Source of the DNA: an uncultured Campylobacter sp. | Lineage (GTDB): Bacteria; Campylobacterota; Campylobacteria; Campylobacterales; Campylobacteraceae | Assembly (NCBI RefSeq): GCF_937980635.1 | Contig: NZ_CALJPG010000009.1 | Coordinates: 70,599-134,598 of the forward strand | Length of the DNA: 64,000 bases | Reading direction: 5' to 3' | Shown: positions 18,692 to 27,864 of the stretch, in pieces | Layout of the letters: the number at the start of each line of letters is the position of its first letter | How positions within the stretch are numbered: position 1 is the first letter of the stretch | Made by a program: the position numbers and the translations under genes | Notes under the pieces: generated by a model | The model's database searches: none | Seen by the model: the letters and a program-made list of their open reading frames with translations, nothing else | What the model was told of the DNA's origin: nothing

Positions 18692-19483
18692 ATGAAATTT
18701 AACGATATTGATTTATCAAACTGGCACGAAAGCGATGTTTGGACGGATGATTTGTGGCTAATCCAAAGCCGCGAAAAAAGCGGAAAACACGAAAATGTCT
18801 ATCATGGAAATTTTGTGCCGCAAGTAGCGTATCAGTTGATTTCTCGTTATACTAAAAAAGGCGAAACGGTTCTGGATCCGTTTTGCGGTAGTGGAACAAG
18901 TCTTTTTGAATGCGAAAAGTTAGGACGAAAGTTCATCGGACTTGATATAAATGAGCAAATTTTAAACTATGTAAAGGCTAAAATGAGCGGTAGTTCGCAA
19001 GATTTTTTTGCTTTAAATTTATGCGACAATGCCAGTACCTCAGCTAAAATCTATATACAAAATTCGCTTGATTTCTTAGGGCAAAAGCAAGTGGCATTCG
19101 CGATTTTTCATCCGCCGTATCATGATATTGTCAGATTTACCCAAAATCCGGCGGACTTATCAAACTGCAAAAGCATAGATGAGTTTTTGATTGGATTTAG
19201 GAAAAGTTGCGAAAATTCTTTAAATTTTCTAGCTAAAGACAGATATTTTGCCGTCATTATCGGTGATATTTATAAAAATAGCGAGGTTGTACTGCTATCG
19301 TTTTTATGCCTTGATATGATAAAGAGAAATTTTAAAACTAGATTAAAAGGTGTAATCGTAAAAAATATCGAAGGTAATCGCGGTAAACTCGGAGCGGGCG
19401 GAATTTGGCGGTATCGTGCATTAAAAAATGACTATTATATTTTTAAGCATGAGTATATTTTGATTTTTAAAAAGGAGTTTTGA
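18692..19483 (+). CDS. DNA methyltransferase (amino-methyltransferase)
   Basis: A 263-residue modification enzyme, first gene of a restriction-modification island. Motif I, DPFCGSGT (62-69), binds AdoMet and is followed by GLDIN. The catalytic motif IV is HPPY (140-143), a variant of (D/N/S)PPY seen in N4-cytosine or N6-adenine enzymes. The order, motif I before IV with about 70 residues between, and the small size put it outside classic alpha or beta layout. Codons are much more A/T-rich than the neighbours, a sign of transfer. Recognition site unknown. Confidence 0.85.
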   Translation: MKFNDIDLSNWHESDVWTDDLWLIQSREKSGKHENVYHGNFVPQVAYQLISRYTKKGETVLDPFCGSGTSLFECEKLGRKFIGLDINEQILNYVKAKMSGSSQDFFALNLCDNASTSAKIYIQNSLDFLGQKQVAFAIFHPPYHDIVRFTQNPADLSNCKSIDEFLIGFRKSCENSLNFLAKDRYFAVIIGDIYKNSEVVLLSFLCLDMIKRNFKTRLKGVIVKNIEGNRGKLGAGGIWRYRALKNDYYIFKHEYILIFKKEF

Positions 19484-20175
19484 TGAGTAAAACTACTAAA
19501 ACAGAGCTTTTCTTAGAACTTGCAAGGCCAAATAAAAATGGTGTTTCTAGATGGGTGAGCGTAGGCGAGTTCATAGGAATTTATAAAGAATTGCAGCTTG
19601 GAAATGGTGGTAGCTGGTGTAGGGCGAATTCAACATTAGCTAAAAATTATATCGTTGAATTTGATAAAAGTCGAACAAGAGGTAACTCAATTGATGCTAT
19701 TAGATTAAATGGGCTAAATTTAGCCCAAAATTTTAATCAAAATATTAGGCAAGATATAAAGAATTTTTACAAGACAAGAAATTGCGTGATGCTAGGTATA
19801 AATGGCACTAGCGAAAATACAAAAATAGAGATAGACCACAAAGACGGCAGAAAAAACGATTGGCGAGTAAGCGATACCGCTACGCAAAGATTAGATGATT
19901 TTCAGCCACTTTGTAAAGCTGCAAATGATATAAAGCGTCAAATTTGTAAAAAGTGTAGAGAAACAAATAAACGTTGGAGGGCTAAAAATTTGCTTGGTAA
20001 TCCTTATGACTTTTATGCGGGAAGTGAAGATTATACGGATGATCTAGGTTGTGTAGGCTGTTATCAGTATGATCCAGTGGCATATCGTAAAGAGTGCGTG
20101 AGAAAAATCGCAGATGAAGCAGCCAGGCATACTAGTGAGTTTATTTTTACCAAGCTATATCAAGACGAGCAATGA
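19483..20175 (+). CDS. HNH-type restriction endonuclease
   Basis: A 230-residue protein lying between two methyltransferase genes. It has an HNH nuclease core: KIEIDHKDGRKND (114-126) supplies the metal-binding Asp-His and QPLCKAANDIKRQ (141-153) the Asn and basic residues. Structural zinc knuckles may be CKKC (155-158) and CVGC (190-193). I chose ATG 19483, with AAGGAG at 19472-19477 and TGATG overlap with the upstream stop, over TTG 19480. It is probably the cleaving subunit of a type II, perhaps type IIS, system; the site is unknown. Confidence 0.8.
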   Translation: MSKTTKTELFLELARPNKNGVSRWVSVGEFIGIYKELQLGNGGSWCRANSTLAKNYIVEFDKSRTRGNSIDAIRLNGLNLAQNFNQNIRQDIKNFYKTRNCVMLGINGTSENTKIEIDHKDGRKNDWRVSDTATQRLDDFQPLCKAANDIKRQICKKCRETNKRWRAKNLLGNPYDFYAGSEDYTDDLGCVGCYQYDPVAYRKECVRKIADEAARHTSEFIFTKLYQDEQ

Positions 20176-21161
20176 ACTATATTGGCTCAAAATTTTCATT
20201 GCTCGGTTTTTTGGATGAGAGTATAAGCTCGGTCGTGGGTGGCGATTTATCTAATTTAACGTTTTGCGATATGTTCGCGGGTACGGGCGTAGTCGGTACA
20301 TACTTTAAAAATTGTGTTAAAAAGTTAATCGCAAACGATATAGAGCCTTATAGCTACGCTTTAAATAACCACTATATAAAAAATGACTTAGACGAAAACA
20401 ACTTAGAAAATTTAGTGAATAAATACACTAATTTACCACCTAAAAAAGGTAAAATTTTTGAATTTTATGCACCTGGTGGCGGCAATGGACGACAATATTT
20501 TAGTGATGAAAACGCATGCAGAATCGATGCAATTAGACAAGGAATTTCAGAGCTTAAGCCTGACTCAAATGAGTATTTCGCTATGATTGCGAGCTTGCTT
20601 GAAAGTGCCGATATGGTGGCGAATACAGCATCCGTTTACGGTGCTTTTTTAAAAATTTTTAAAAAAGCAGCTATAAAACCTCTAAATTTTAGTTTGGCGA
20701 AATTTACGCCGTCATTGCGGCAAAATGAAGTGTATATGGCAGATGTAAATAAACTAATCGAGAAAATTTCTGGTGATATTTTATATCTTGACCCGCCGTA
20801 TAATCATCGCGAATACGGAGCAAATTACCATTTGCTAAATACGATTACGCTCTACGACGACTTCGTGCCGCGCGGTAAAACAGGGCTAAGAGAGTATAAA
20901 AAATCGCTTTGGTGTAAGAAGCGAACGGTGATGATGGTATTTGAGGATTTGATCAAAAAAGCAAATTTTAAATATATTTTTTTAAGCTACAACAATGAAG
21001 GTCTTATGAGCGAGGTGCAGATTCGAGAAATTTTAAGCAGATATGGCAGATATGATTTAGTAAAGAGGCAGTACCAAAGGTTTCGTGCCGATAAGGAGCA
21101 AAATCGCAATCATAAGGCGAACTCTACTCTAGAATACCTACATATTTTAGAGAAATTTTAA
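20172..21161 (+). CDS. D12-class N6-adenine DNA methyltransferase
   Basis: A 329-residue Dam/D12-family enzyme. The N terminus MNYIGSKFSLLGFLDESI is the alpha-class motif X. Motif I is FCDMFAGTGVVGTYF (about 31-45) and motif IV is LYLDPPYNHREYG (about 200-212). The target-recognition region lies between them. It overlaps the endonuclease stop by 4 bases. Two methyltransferases of different classes around one nuclease is the usual way to protect both strands of an asymmetric site. It is AT-rich like the rest of the island. Confidence 0.9.
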   Translation: MNYIGSKFSLLGFLDESISSVVGGDLSNLTFCDMFAGTGVVGTYFKNCVKKLIANDIEPYSYALNNHYIKNDLDENNLENLVNKYTNLPPKKGKIFEFYAPGGGNGRQYFSDENACRIDAIRQGISELKPDSNEYFAMIASLLESADMVANTASVYGAFLKIFKKAAIKPLNFSLAKFTPSLRQNEVYMADVNKLIEKISGDILYLDPPYNHREYGANYHLLNTITLYDDFVPRGKTGLREYKKSLWCKKRTVMMVFEDLIKKANFKYIFLSYNNEGLMSEVQIREILSRYGRYDLVKRQYQRFRADKEQNRNHKANSTLEYLHILEKF

Positions 21162-21517
21162 AATTTTGGGACGACAAGGTTTTATAAGTTCGGTAAATTT
21201 TAATAGTAGAATTCTGCCTCCAAGGAGAATTTGTATGAAATTTTACTTACTCTAAAATTTTAAAGACTAGGCAAAGTTATAAAATTTTTATGTTTTTATA
21301 AAAATTTAGCGAGCTTTATAAATTACAATTTCCATTCACGATAGGTGAAAAGCCTAGAATTTTACTTGCCGCAAGCTCAAAATCGAAATTTTAAAATTAC
21401 AAGCTCACGGTTTTTGGCTTATGCATCCAAAAAATCCTTACTAAGTAAAATTCTAGACAAAGAATATCAAGCTCGCGCTAGCGCAAATTCCGCGAGCTTA
21501 CGAAAATTTCGCGCCGC
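21162..21517. other. Spacer after the restriction island
   Basis: About 355 bases between the D12 methyltransferase and the convergent PLP-enzyme gene. It is AT-rich, has no ribosome site with a matching frame and no clear hairpin. It probably marks the right edge of the inserted island. I see no direct repeats or integrase sign. Confidence 0.4.
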
Positions 21518-22654
21518 CTATTTTTTAGATTTTTCTAACGCGGCGGCAAGGTCCGCTATGAGATCGTCCGCGTTTTCGATGCCTATGGCTAGGCGCAGCA
21601 AATTTTGACTGATGCCGATGCGCTCTTGCAGCTCGCGCGGATAGCTCTCGTGCGTCATCGACGCAGGATGGCAGATCAGGCTTTCTACGCCGCCCAGACT
21701 AACCGCCAGATCGAATAGCTCAAGGCTGCGCGCAAAGGTTTTATAGTCGTATTGCGGCTTAAGCACCAGCGAGATGACCGCTCCGATGCCGCTAGCTTGG
21801 CGATCTTGTATCTTTTTTTCGCTCGTAGAATGTGAGCCTGCGAAATTCACCGCCTCTACCGCGGGATTGCTGCGTAAAAATTCTATTATCTTTAGCGTAT
21901 TTTCGCTCTGACGGTCGAAGCGCACGCTTAGCGTTTTAAGTCCGCGTATTAGCGAATACGCATCGGTAGGCGATAGCGTCGCGCCCAGAGTGTTTTTCAT
22001 AAACTGAATTCTTGCAGCAAGCTCATCGTCGTTCGTTGTAACGATGCCGGCGATCAGATCGGCATGTCCGCCTATGTATTTGGTCGCGCTATAAACTACG
22101 ACGTCTGCGCCGTGCTCTAGCGGGCGCTGATAATACGGGGTTAAAAAGGTATTATCCATCACCACAAGCGCGCCGTTTTTATGCGCGAGCTCGCTGATGC
22201 GCTCAATGTCGGTTACGCGCAAAAGCGGATTTGAGGGCGTTTCGATGAAGACCATTTTAACGTCGCTTGGAATTTCGGTGATCAAATTTAGATCATCCAC
22301 CAAGTCGTAATTGATCCCTTGATTTTTAAAAATCCCGCTTACGTAGCGATAGGTGCCGCCGTAGACGTTGTTATTTAACAGCACGCGATCTCCGCTTTTA
22401 AGCAGCGCAAAGGCAGCGCTCGTAGCCGCCATACCCGAGGCTAGCGCGAAGGCGTATTTACTGCCTTCAAATTTTGCAAAAAGCTCTTCAAAGGCGTTGC
22501 GCGTAGGATTTGCGCCGCGCGAATAAGCGTATTTGCCGAAATCATCCAGGCTTTCTTGCACGAAGGTGCTGGCTAGATATATCGGCGGAATTACCGCATT
22601 GTGGGGGTTGGACTTGGCCTCTATGCCCTTTACGATTAGGGTATCTATTTTCAT
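21518..22654 (-). CDS. metB: Cystathionine gamma-synthase/lyase family PLP enzyme
   Basis: A 378-residue trans-sulfuration enzyme. The PLP lysine is Lys192 in YSATKYIGGH. Other family marks are YSRGANPTRNAFE, ALASGMAATSAA and the C-terminal SLGGVESLICHPASMTH. Members make cystathionine from an activated homoserine and cysteine (MetB) or split cystathionine (lyase); sequence alone does not separate them. It lies 25 bases downstream of an amino acid ABC transporter, suggesting that the transporter imports cysteine/cystine or methionine. Confidence 0.85.
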   Translation of the reverse strand: MKIDTLIVKGIEAKSNPHNAVIPPIYLASTFVQESLDDFGKYAYSRGANPTRNAFEELFAKFEGSKYAFALASGMAATSAAFALLKSGDRVLLNNNVYGGTYRYVSGIFKNQGINYDLVDDLNLITEIPSDVKMVFIETPSNPLLRVTDIERISELAHKNGALVVMDNTFLTPYYQRPLEHGADVVVYSATKYIGGHADLIAGIVTTNDDELAARIQFMKNTLGATLSPTDAYSLIRGLKTLSVRFDRQSENTLKIIEFLRSNPAVEAVNFAGSHSTSEKKIQDRQASGIGAVISLVLKPQYDYKTFARSLELFDLAVSLGGVESLICHPASMTHESYPRELQERIGISQNLLRLAIGIENADDLIADLAAALEKSKK

Positions 22655-22679
22655 ATTTTCTCCTTAAAATTTAATGGAT

Positions 22680-23414
22680 TTAAAAGCTCATCGCTCCGAT
22701 AAATTTAGCTATGCGCTCGTCGTTGCTACCGAAGAATTCCTCTGCGTCGCCGTCGAATGCGATAACTCCGCTGTCTAAGAATAAAATTCTATCTGCGATC
22801 TTGCGTGCAAAGCCCATATTGTGCGTGACGATGATAAGCGAGCGATCCTCTGCGGCAAGCTCTGCAATAGTCTTTAGCACCTGCGCCTCAAGCTCGGGAT
22901 CAAGCGCGCTCGTAGGCTCATCCAGCAGCAAAAACTCAGGCTGCATAGCAAGCGCCCGCGCGATCGCTACACGCTGGCTCTGACCGCCGGAGAGGCGAGC
23001 CGGATACGCGCCAGCTTTATCTGCCATACCGACTTTTTTTAGCAGCGCCATTGCATTTGCCTCGGCAAGCTCGCGTGGCTGTTTTAGCACGTGTACGGGT
23101 GCTTCGATGACGTTTTGCAAGACATTGAGGTGCGGAAAGAGATTGAAGCTTTGAAAAACCATGCCCGTATGAGCGCGGAACGGATGATACTCGCTTGTTT
23201 TATGCGGAGCGTCGAAATTTATCTTAAACTCGCCTAGCTGTAGCTCGCCGCCGCTTGGAATTTCGAGCAGATTTATGCAGCGCAGCATCGTGGATTTGCC
23301 GGAGCCGGAGCTTCCTAAAATCACCGTCGTTTGCCCGTCGCGAAATTCTAAGCTTAGCCCATTTAGCACGACGTGATCGCCGAAGCGCTTAGTTAAGTTC
23401 GTAAATTTTATCAT
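22680..23414 (-). CDS. Polar amino acid ABC transporter, ATPase
   Basis: A 244-residue ATPase subunit of an amino acid importer. It has Walker A GSSGSGKST, the signature LSGGQSQRVAIARAL, Walker B LLLDEPTSALDPE and the H-loop IVTHN. The frame stays open 20 codons further upstream, but ATG at 23414 overlaps the permease stop (ATGA) and gives the standard N terminus MIKFTNLTKRFG. It works with the permease and the two binding proteins upstream. By neighbourhood with the PLP sulfur enzyme, cystine or cysteine is a likely substrate. Confidence 0.92.
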   Translation of the reverse strand: MIKFTNLTKRFGDHVVLNGLSLEFRDGQTTVILGSSGSGKSTMLRCINLLEIPSGGELQLGEFKINFDAPHKTSEYHPFRAHTGMVFQSFNLFPHLNVLQNVIEAPVHVLKQPRELAEANAMALLKKVGMADKAGAYPARLSGGQSQRVAIARALAMQPEFLLLDEPTSALDPELEAQVLKTIAELAAEDRSLIIVTHNMGFARKIADRILFLDSGVIAFDGDAEEFFGSNDERIAKFIGAMSF

Positions 23415-24082
23415 CACACGAACCTTGAAAATCGTCGCTCTAACTTGGATTGTAAGAACGTAAGAAGGGTGCAAACTGCTAGATAAAATAGCGCCGCCAG
23501 CACGTATAACGTAAGCGGATCGAATGCCCGTGCGGCGATACGTTGAGCGACCATAAACATATCGACCATCGTAATCGAGGCTACGAGCGAAGTGTCTTTA
23601 AGCGTAGAGATAAATATATTTGATAGCGGCGGCAGCGATATGCGCGCTGCTTGCGGAGCGATAATGCGACGCAGAATTTGAGCGTAGCTCATGCCTAGCG
23701 AGGTAGCCGCTTCCCATTGCCCCTTTGGCACCGATAGGATCGCAGCTCGCACCGCTTCTGAAGCGTAAGCGCCGATATTTAGGCTAAAGGTAATGATCGC
23801 AGCAGCCCAAACATCAAGAGTGATCCCGATGATTGGAAGCCCGAAATACACGATAAAAAGCTGTACCAAAAGCGGAGTGCCGCGAAAAATCCAAATATAA
23901 ATTTCGCTTAGCTGCTTTAAAATTTTAAAATTTGCGATGCGCGAGACCGCCGTCAGCACCGCAAGCACGAGCCCGAGCAGAAATGAGATTATCGTAAGCG
24001 GGATCGTAACTTGCAGCAGGGCTAGCGCCATCGGCTCTAGCGAGCTGCTAACAAGCTCTAAAATTCTGCTTGTTTCGTTCAT
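23414..24082 (-). CDS. Polar amino acid ABC transporter, permease
   Basis: A 222-residue inner-membrane permease of the HisM/GlnP family with about five helices and the EAA loop EAATSLGMSYAQILRRIIAP, which contacts the ATPase. The N-terminal IPLTIISFLLGLVLAVLTAVSR and the PLL VQLF(I)VYFGLP-type helix are typical. It overlaps the upstream binding-protein gene by 4 bases and the ATPase gene downstream by one codon, so the three are made together. It probably forms a homodimer, as no second permease is encoded. Confidence 0.92.
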   Translation of the reverse strand: MNETSRILELVSSSLEPMALALLQVTIPLTIISFLLGLVLAVLTAVSRIANFKILKQLSEIYIWIFRGTPLLVQLFIVYFGLPIIGITLDVWAAAIITFSLNIGAYASEAVRAAILSVPKGQWEAATSLGMSYAQILRRIIAPQAARISLPPLSNIFISTLKDTSLVASITMVDMFMVAQRIAARAFDPLTLYVLAALFYLAVCTLLTFLQSKLERRFSRFV

Positions 24083-24828
24083 TCACTCACATCTTTGCCG
24101 AAATATTTAAGCGAAATTTCTTTTAGCTTGCCTTCGGCTTTGAGTTCGTTTAAGGCTTTGCTGATTTGATCTGCGAGCTCTTTATTGCCCTTTTGCACGA
24201 TTGCAGCGCTATAATCGACGTCTTTTAGCTTTGCAGCGATCTTAATCGGAGCGTCCGGGCGCTGCTTTAAAAAGTCGTAAAATACGGTATTATCGCGTAC
24301 GACGGTATCTACGCGGCGAGCGATCAGTAGCTCCATACTTTTAGCGAAACTATCGACGGTTACGTTTTGCGCGCCGTATTTCTTAGCGACTTGCGCCCAG
24401 TTGCTGGTAGCGGAGTCTGCATTTTTCTTGCCTTTTAAATCCTCGAAGCTTTTAATGTCGTTGTTATCTTTATGCACGATGATAGCGCCGTAAACGACGG
24501 TGTAGGGCACAGAATACTCATATTTTTTCTTGCGCTCATCAGTGATGCTTACTTGATTAAACACAGCGTCTGCCTTGCCTGCATCAAATGCTGCAAGCAT
24601 CGCATCCCAAGGCGCGGTTAGAAATTCTATTTTTAGACCAAGCTTTTCGGCGACTGCGCGCGCGACATCTACGTCGTATCCTACGAGCTCATTTTTGTCG
24701 TTATAATACGAAAATGGCGAAAAGGTGCCTTCGGTAGCTACTTTAAGCGTACCTTCGCGTAGCGTTTTAGAGTTTGCACCGCATATTAAAAGCGCGCACG
24801 CAAGCAAAGTTTTTATTAAATTTTTCAT
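24079..24828 (-). CDS. Amino acid ABC transporter, periplasmic binding protein 1
   Basis: A 249-residue family 3 solute-binding protein. It has an N-terminal signal peptide (MKNLIKTLLACALLICGANSK) and the SBP_bac_3 core: GTFSPFSYYNDKNELVGYDV, DAMLAAFDAGKADAVFNQVS and NADSATSNWAQVAKKYG. The gene ends in the permease start. It is about 60% alike by eye with the second binding protein 94 bases upstream, so one is a duplicate. Ligand likely a polar amino acid, possibly cystine/cysteine as for Campylobacter CjaA-type proteins; not proven. Confidence 0.88.
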   Translation of the reverse strand: MKNLIKTLLACALLICGANSKTLREGTLKVATEGTFSPFSYYNDKNELVGYDVDVARAVAEKLGLKIEFLTAPWDAMLAAFDAGKADAVFNQVSITDERKKKYEYSVPYTVVYGAIIVHKDNNDIKSFEDLKGKKNADSATSNWAQVAKKYGAQNVTVDSFAKSMELLIARRVDTVVRDNTVFYDFLKQRPDAPIKIAAKLKDVDYSAAIVQKGNKELADQISKALNELKAEGKLKEISLKYFGKDVSE

Positions 24829-24921
24829 AATTCCTCCAAAATTTTATGAGCGAAATTTAAAATACGAAATCCCGCCCAACCAAGTTTAAAATTCCACGCT
24901 TCAACTAAGCGGTCGTAGAAT

Positions 24922-25665
24922 TTACTCCGTAATGTCTTTGCCGAAATATTTAAGTGAAATTTCTTTCAGCACGCCTTTTTGCTTTAGCGATTTTAGCGCG
25001 GAATTTATCTGCGCCGTCAGCTCGTCGTCCTTTTTAAGCAGCACAGCTGAATAGATCGGCTCATTGCCTTGAGCTGCGATTTTTAGTGGGGCGTTTGGGC
25101 GCTGCTTCATATAGTCGAAAAATGTGATATTGTCGTTGATCGTAGCGTCTGCGCGACGAGCTATGATGAGCTCCACTCCCTTGCTAAATCCGTCTGCCGT
25201 AACGACCTCGGCGCCATAGCTGCGCGCCATGTCAGCCCAGTTACTGGTAGCGGAGTGGACGCTTTTTTTGCCTTTAAGATCCGCAAAACTCTTAATCTCC
25301 TCGTTATCAGCTCGCACTACCAGCGCAGCGTAAGCTACGGTATAAGGCTCGCTGAAATTATATTTTTTCTTGCGCTCCTGCGTGATGCTTACTTGATTCA
25401 TCGCTATGTCCGCTTTGCCTGCGTCAAATGCCGCGAGCATCGCATCCCACGGCGCGGTTAAAAATTCCGCCTTTAGCCCTAGCTCTTTTGCTAGTGCGCG
25501 AGCGATATCGACATCAAAGCCGGTAAGATTATTTTTCTCGTCATAGAAAGAATACGGCGAGTAAGTCCCCTCCGTGGCTATTACGAGCGTGCCCTCTTTA
25601 AGCGTCTTAGCGCCTAAGGTAGCGGTGATCAGCGCTGTTGCGAGCAGGGCTTTAAATATTTTCAT
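24922..25665 (-). CDS. Amino acid ABC transporter, periplasmic binding protein 2
   Basis: A 247-residue paralogue of the adjacent binding protein, with signal peptide MKIFKALLATALITATLGAK and the same motifs (GTYSPYSFYDEKNNLTGFDV, DAMLAAFDAGKADIAMNQVS, SATSNWADMARSYG). The two proteins end alike in KEISLKYFGKD. It is the first gene of the run, with AAGGAG before the ATG. A tandem pair with one permease and ATPase suggests either wider ligand range or a recent duplication. The lipobox is less clear than in classic CjaA, so it may be soluble. Confidence 0.87.
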   Translation of the reverse strand: MKIFKALLATALITATLGAKTLKEGTLVIATEGTYSPYSFYDEKNNLTGFDVDIARALAKELGLKAEFLTAPWDAMLAAFDAGKADIAMNQVSITQERKKKYNFSEPYTVAYAALVVRADNEEIKSFADLKGKKSVHSATSNWADMARSYGAEVVTADGFSKGVELIIARRADATINDNITFFDYMKQRPNAPLKIAAQGNEPIYSAVLLKKDDELTAQINSALKSLKQKGVLKEISLKYFGKDITE

Positions 25666-26050
25666 TGAATCTCCTTGAAATTTAGCTATCGCTCGCGCTG
25701 CGAGCAGATGCGCGATTATATCGTGCGGAATATATAATTTTTATTAAAAATTTTAAATTTTAGTAAGACGTGATACAAAATTTCGCCTGCATGACAAAAC
25801 TTTAGCTCATATATTTTTAAAATTTTGACAGAGGTGATTTATAAAATTTCAAGTTTATTAGGTAAAAGTATCACAGAGGGAATTCAGCCTGCGATATAAG
25901 ATAAAATTTGCAAGTATTTTGAGGCGATTTTTTGAGTTAGAAGCTAAAATTTTGCGCAAGCTAGACTTCTGCTTGCAGTTGCGAGCGCAAGAGAAGCAAA
26001 ATTTCTCTCAAAAGCGCTCGCAAGATGATCCTTTTGAAAAAGACGAGCCG
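25666..26050. other. Spacer between proA 3' end and binding-protein operon
   Basis: A 385-base gap without a gene. The left part should hold the promoter of the binding-protein operon, with an AT-rich stretch near 25730-25765. The right part, just downstream of the proA stop, holds copy A of an 80-base repeat (25888-25966) and flanking inverted sequence. No reading frame with a ribosome site is present. Confidence 0.5.
25888..25966. repeat. Dispersed intergenic repeat, copy A
   Basis: About 79 bases from CCTGCGATATAAGATAAAAT to GCGCAAGCTAGAC. They align closely with 30461-30540, sharing TTTGCAAGTATTT, GAGGCGATTTTT and GCTAAAATTTTGCGCA. This copy lies about 85 bases past the stop of proA. Both copies sit directly 3' of a minus-strand gene. 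Confidence 0.65.
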
Positions 26051-27310
26051 CTAGCGAATTTGCCCGCCTCCGCGGACGACGTATTTATAGGTCGTGAGCT
26101 CTCTCACCCCCATCGGCCCTCTGGCGTGCAGCTTTTGCGTGCTGATGCCGATCTCGCCGCCGAATCCAAACTCGCTGCCGTCGCTAAAGCGCGTCGAGGC
26201 ATTGGCGTAGACGATCGCGCTGCCGACTTCGTTTAAAAACCGCTCGATGTTTGCGTAGTTTTCACTCAAAATTGCGTCCGAATGTCCGCTGGAATGCGCG
26301 TTTATAAAGCTGATCGCCTCGTTCGTATCCCGCACGGCGCGTACGGCTAGCACGAGATCCAAAAACTCGGCACCAAAGTCGCTCTCTCCTGCAAGTTTGA
26401 CGTTTTTAGCACCTCGCAGCTCCGACTCGCACGCATTAAAAAGCTCCGAACTCACGCGAAACTCGACCTCTGGCATTTCGCGCACAAGCTCAGGCAAAAT
26501 TTCGCCCGCCACGCGCTCATGCAAAAGCACGCACTCAACGGCGTTACAAACGCTTGGACGCTGGGTTTTGGCGTTTTTGATTATCTTTGCCGCCTCGCTC
26601 AAATTTGCGCTCTCATCGACAAAGATGTGGCAAACTCCCTCACCCGTCATGATGATCGGTACGGTCGCGTTTTGCGCGATAAAATCTTTTAAGCTCTTGC
26701 CGCCGCGCGGTATCAAAACGTCGATATACTCGCTCATTTTCGCCATGTGCGCTACGACTTCGCGTTCGGCGCTCTCCACGAGCTGCACTGCACCCGTCGG
26801 TAAGCCGAATTTCGCCCCCGCCTCGTTAAATAAATTTACTAAAAAGATGTTTGAATTTAGCGCACTAGCACTGCCTCGCAGGATCGCTGCATTGCCGCTT
26901 TTTAGCGCCAGAGCCGCCGCGTCGATGCTGACGTTTGGACGGCTCTCATAGATGATACCAAGCACCCCCAGCGGCACGCGCACGCGGCTGATTTGCATGC
27001 CGTTTGGATGGCTCCAGCCGCCTAGATTCTCGCCCACGACTTCGGCGAAGCCCGCCACCTCGCGCACGCCCTGCGCCATAGCCTCGATGCGGGCGTCGGT
27101 TAGCCTTAGGCGGTCCAGCAACGCCGCACTCAAGCCCGATTTCTCGCCGTTTGCAAGGTCTTTGGCGTTTGCCGCTTTTATCGCGTCCTTTTGCGCGAGC
27201 AGCTCATCCGCCACGGCGTTTAAAATTTCAAATTTAGCCTTGCTACCAAGCCTCAAAAGCTCGCCGCAAGCGTCTTTTGCGCGCTTACAGATCTCTAAAA
27301 TTTCGTTCAT
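26051..27310 (-). CDS. proA: Gamma-glutamyl phosphate reductase
   Basis: ProA reduces glutamyl-5-phosphate to glutamate semialdehyde with NADPH, the second step of proline synthesis. The 419-residue protein has the aldehyde-dehydrogenase fold. Its catalytic Cys lies in PSVCNAVECVLLHE, and the family motifs VPLGVLGIIYESRPNVSID, ILRGSAS and the C-terminal SNARFSDG-like ASTRFSDGSEFGFGGEIGIS region are present. proB lies 1.6 kb... separated only by a short EF-hand gene, all on the minus strand, so proline genes are clustered but not in one tight operon. Confidence 0.96.
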   Translation of the reverse strand: MNEILEICKRAKDACGELLRLGSKAKFEILNAVADELLAQKDAIKAANAKDLANGEKSGLSAALLDRLRLTDARIEAMAQGVREVAGFAEVVGENLGGWSHPNGMQISRVRVPLGVLGIIYESRPNVSIDAAALALKSGNAAILRGSASALNSNIFLVNLFNEAGAKFGLPTGAVQLVESAEREVVAHMAKMSEYIDVLIPRGGKSLKDFIAQNATVPIIMTGEGVCHIFVDESANLSEAAKIIKNAKTQRPSVCNAVECVLLHERVAGEILPELVREMPEVEFRVSSELFNACESELRGAKNVKLAGESDFGAEFLDLVLAVRAVRDTNEAISFINAHSSGHSDAILSENYANIERFLNEVGSAIVYANASTRFSDGSEFGFGGEIGISTQKLHARGPMGVRELTTYKYVVRGGGQIR

Positions 27311-27552
27311 TTTTGCTCCTTACTCTATAAATCAAATCGCATGCTGCGTATAAAAATGCCGCGAGCGTCGCTTGTATCGCGTCCAAAATTCCTGCGCGTC
27401 TTATTTTTATCCGCGCGCGACGGCTTAAATTTAGCGCGCTTTAGGCCATTTTATTTCGGATTTTCTTGCGTCAAAATTTCGCTTACTCGCCCGGCATTAT
27501 GCCCAACCTTCTCGTTCCAATTCGCGCAGGGCGCTTTTACATAATCCGCCGG

Positions 27553-27816
27553 CTAATATCCGCACAGTTCAAGAACGTCTAGCTCGCCGTTTTTATCGGC
27601 GTCCAGTTCGTTAAATTTCGCCGCCCACGCCGCGCCTTGCGCCGAAAATTTAAACTTAATATTCTTTGGGGCTACCGCTTTCTCCCACTCGGCGCGGTTT
27701 AGCGTGCCGCCTTGATCCTCGTCGTTAGCCGCTATAAAAATTATAGAGGGATTTGCCTCTTTGCACGCCCACGCCGCGCCCGTCAAAAGTAGCGCAAAAA
27801 ATATAATCTTTTTCAT
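27553..27816 (-). CDS. Small secreted EF-hand protein
   Basis: An 87-residue protein with a signal peptide (MKKIIFFALLLTGAAWA, cut before CKEAN) and two EF-hand-like loops. The clear one is DADKNGELDVLEL, with the D-x-D-x-(N/D)-G spacing of calcium sites. The other, NDEDQGGTLNRAEWEKA, is degenerate. It is predicted periplasmic and calcium-binding. It lies between proA and proB with no obvious link to proline. The Cys directly after the signal could also be lipidated, though the box (GAAWAC) is poor. Confidence 0.7.
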   Translation of the reverse strand: MKKIIFFALLLTGAAWACKEANPSIIFIAANDEDQGGTLNRAEWEKAVAPKNIKFKFSAQGAAWAAKFNELDADKNGELDVLELCGY

Positions 27817-27864
27817 CTTCGCCTTCCGTTTGAAATTTTAAACGCACAGAACACGGCTAAAATT

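Noticed and set aside
21345..21608. A plus-strand frame overlapping the 3' end of the PLP enzyme gene
   Set aside because: Its second half is simply the complement of the PLP gene, and the first half lies in AT-rich spacer.
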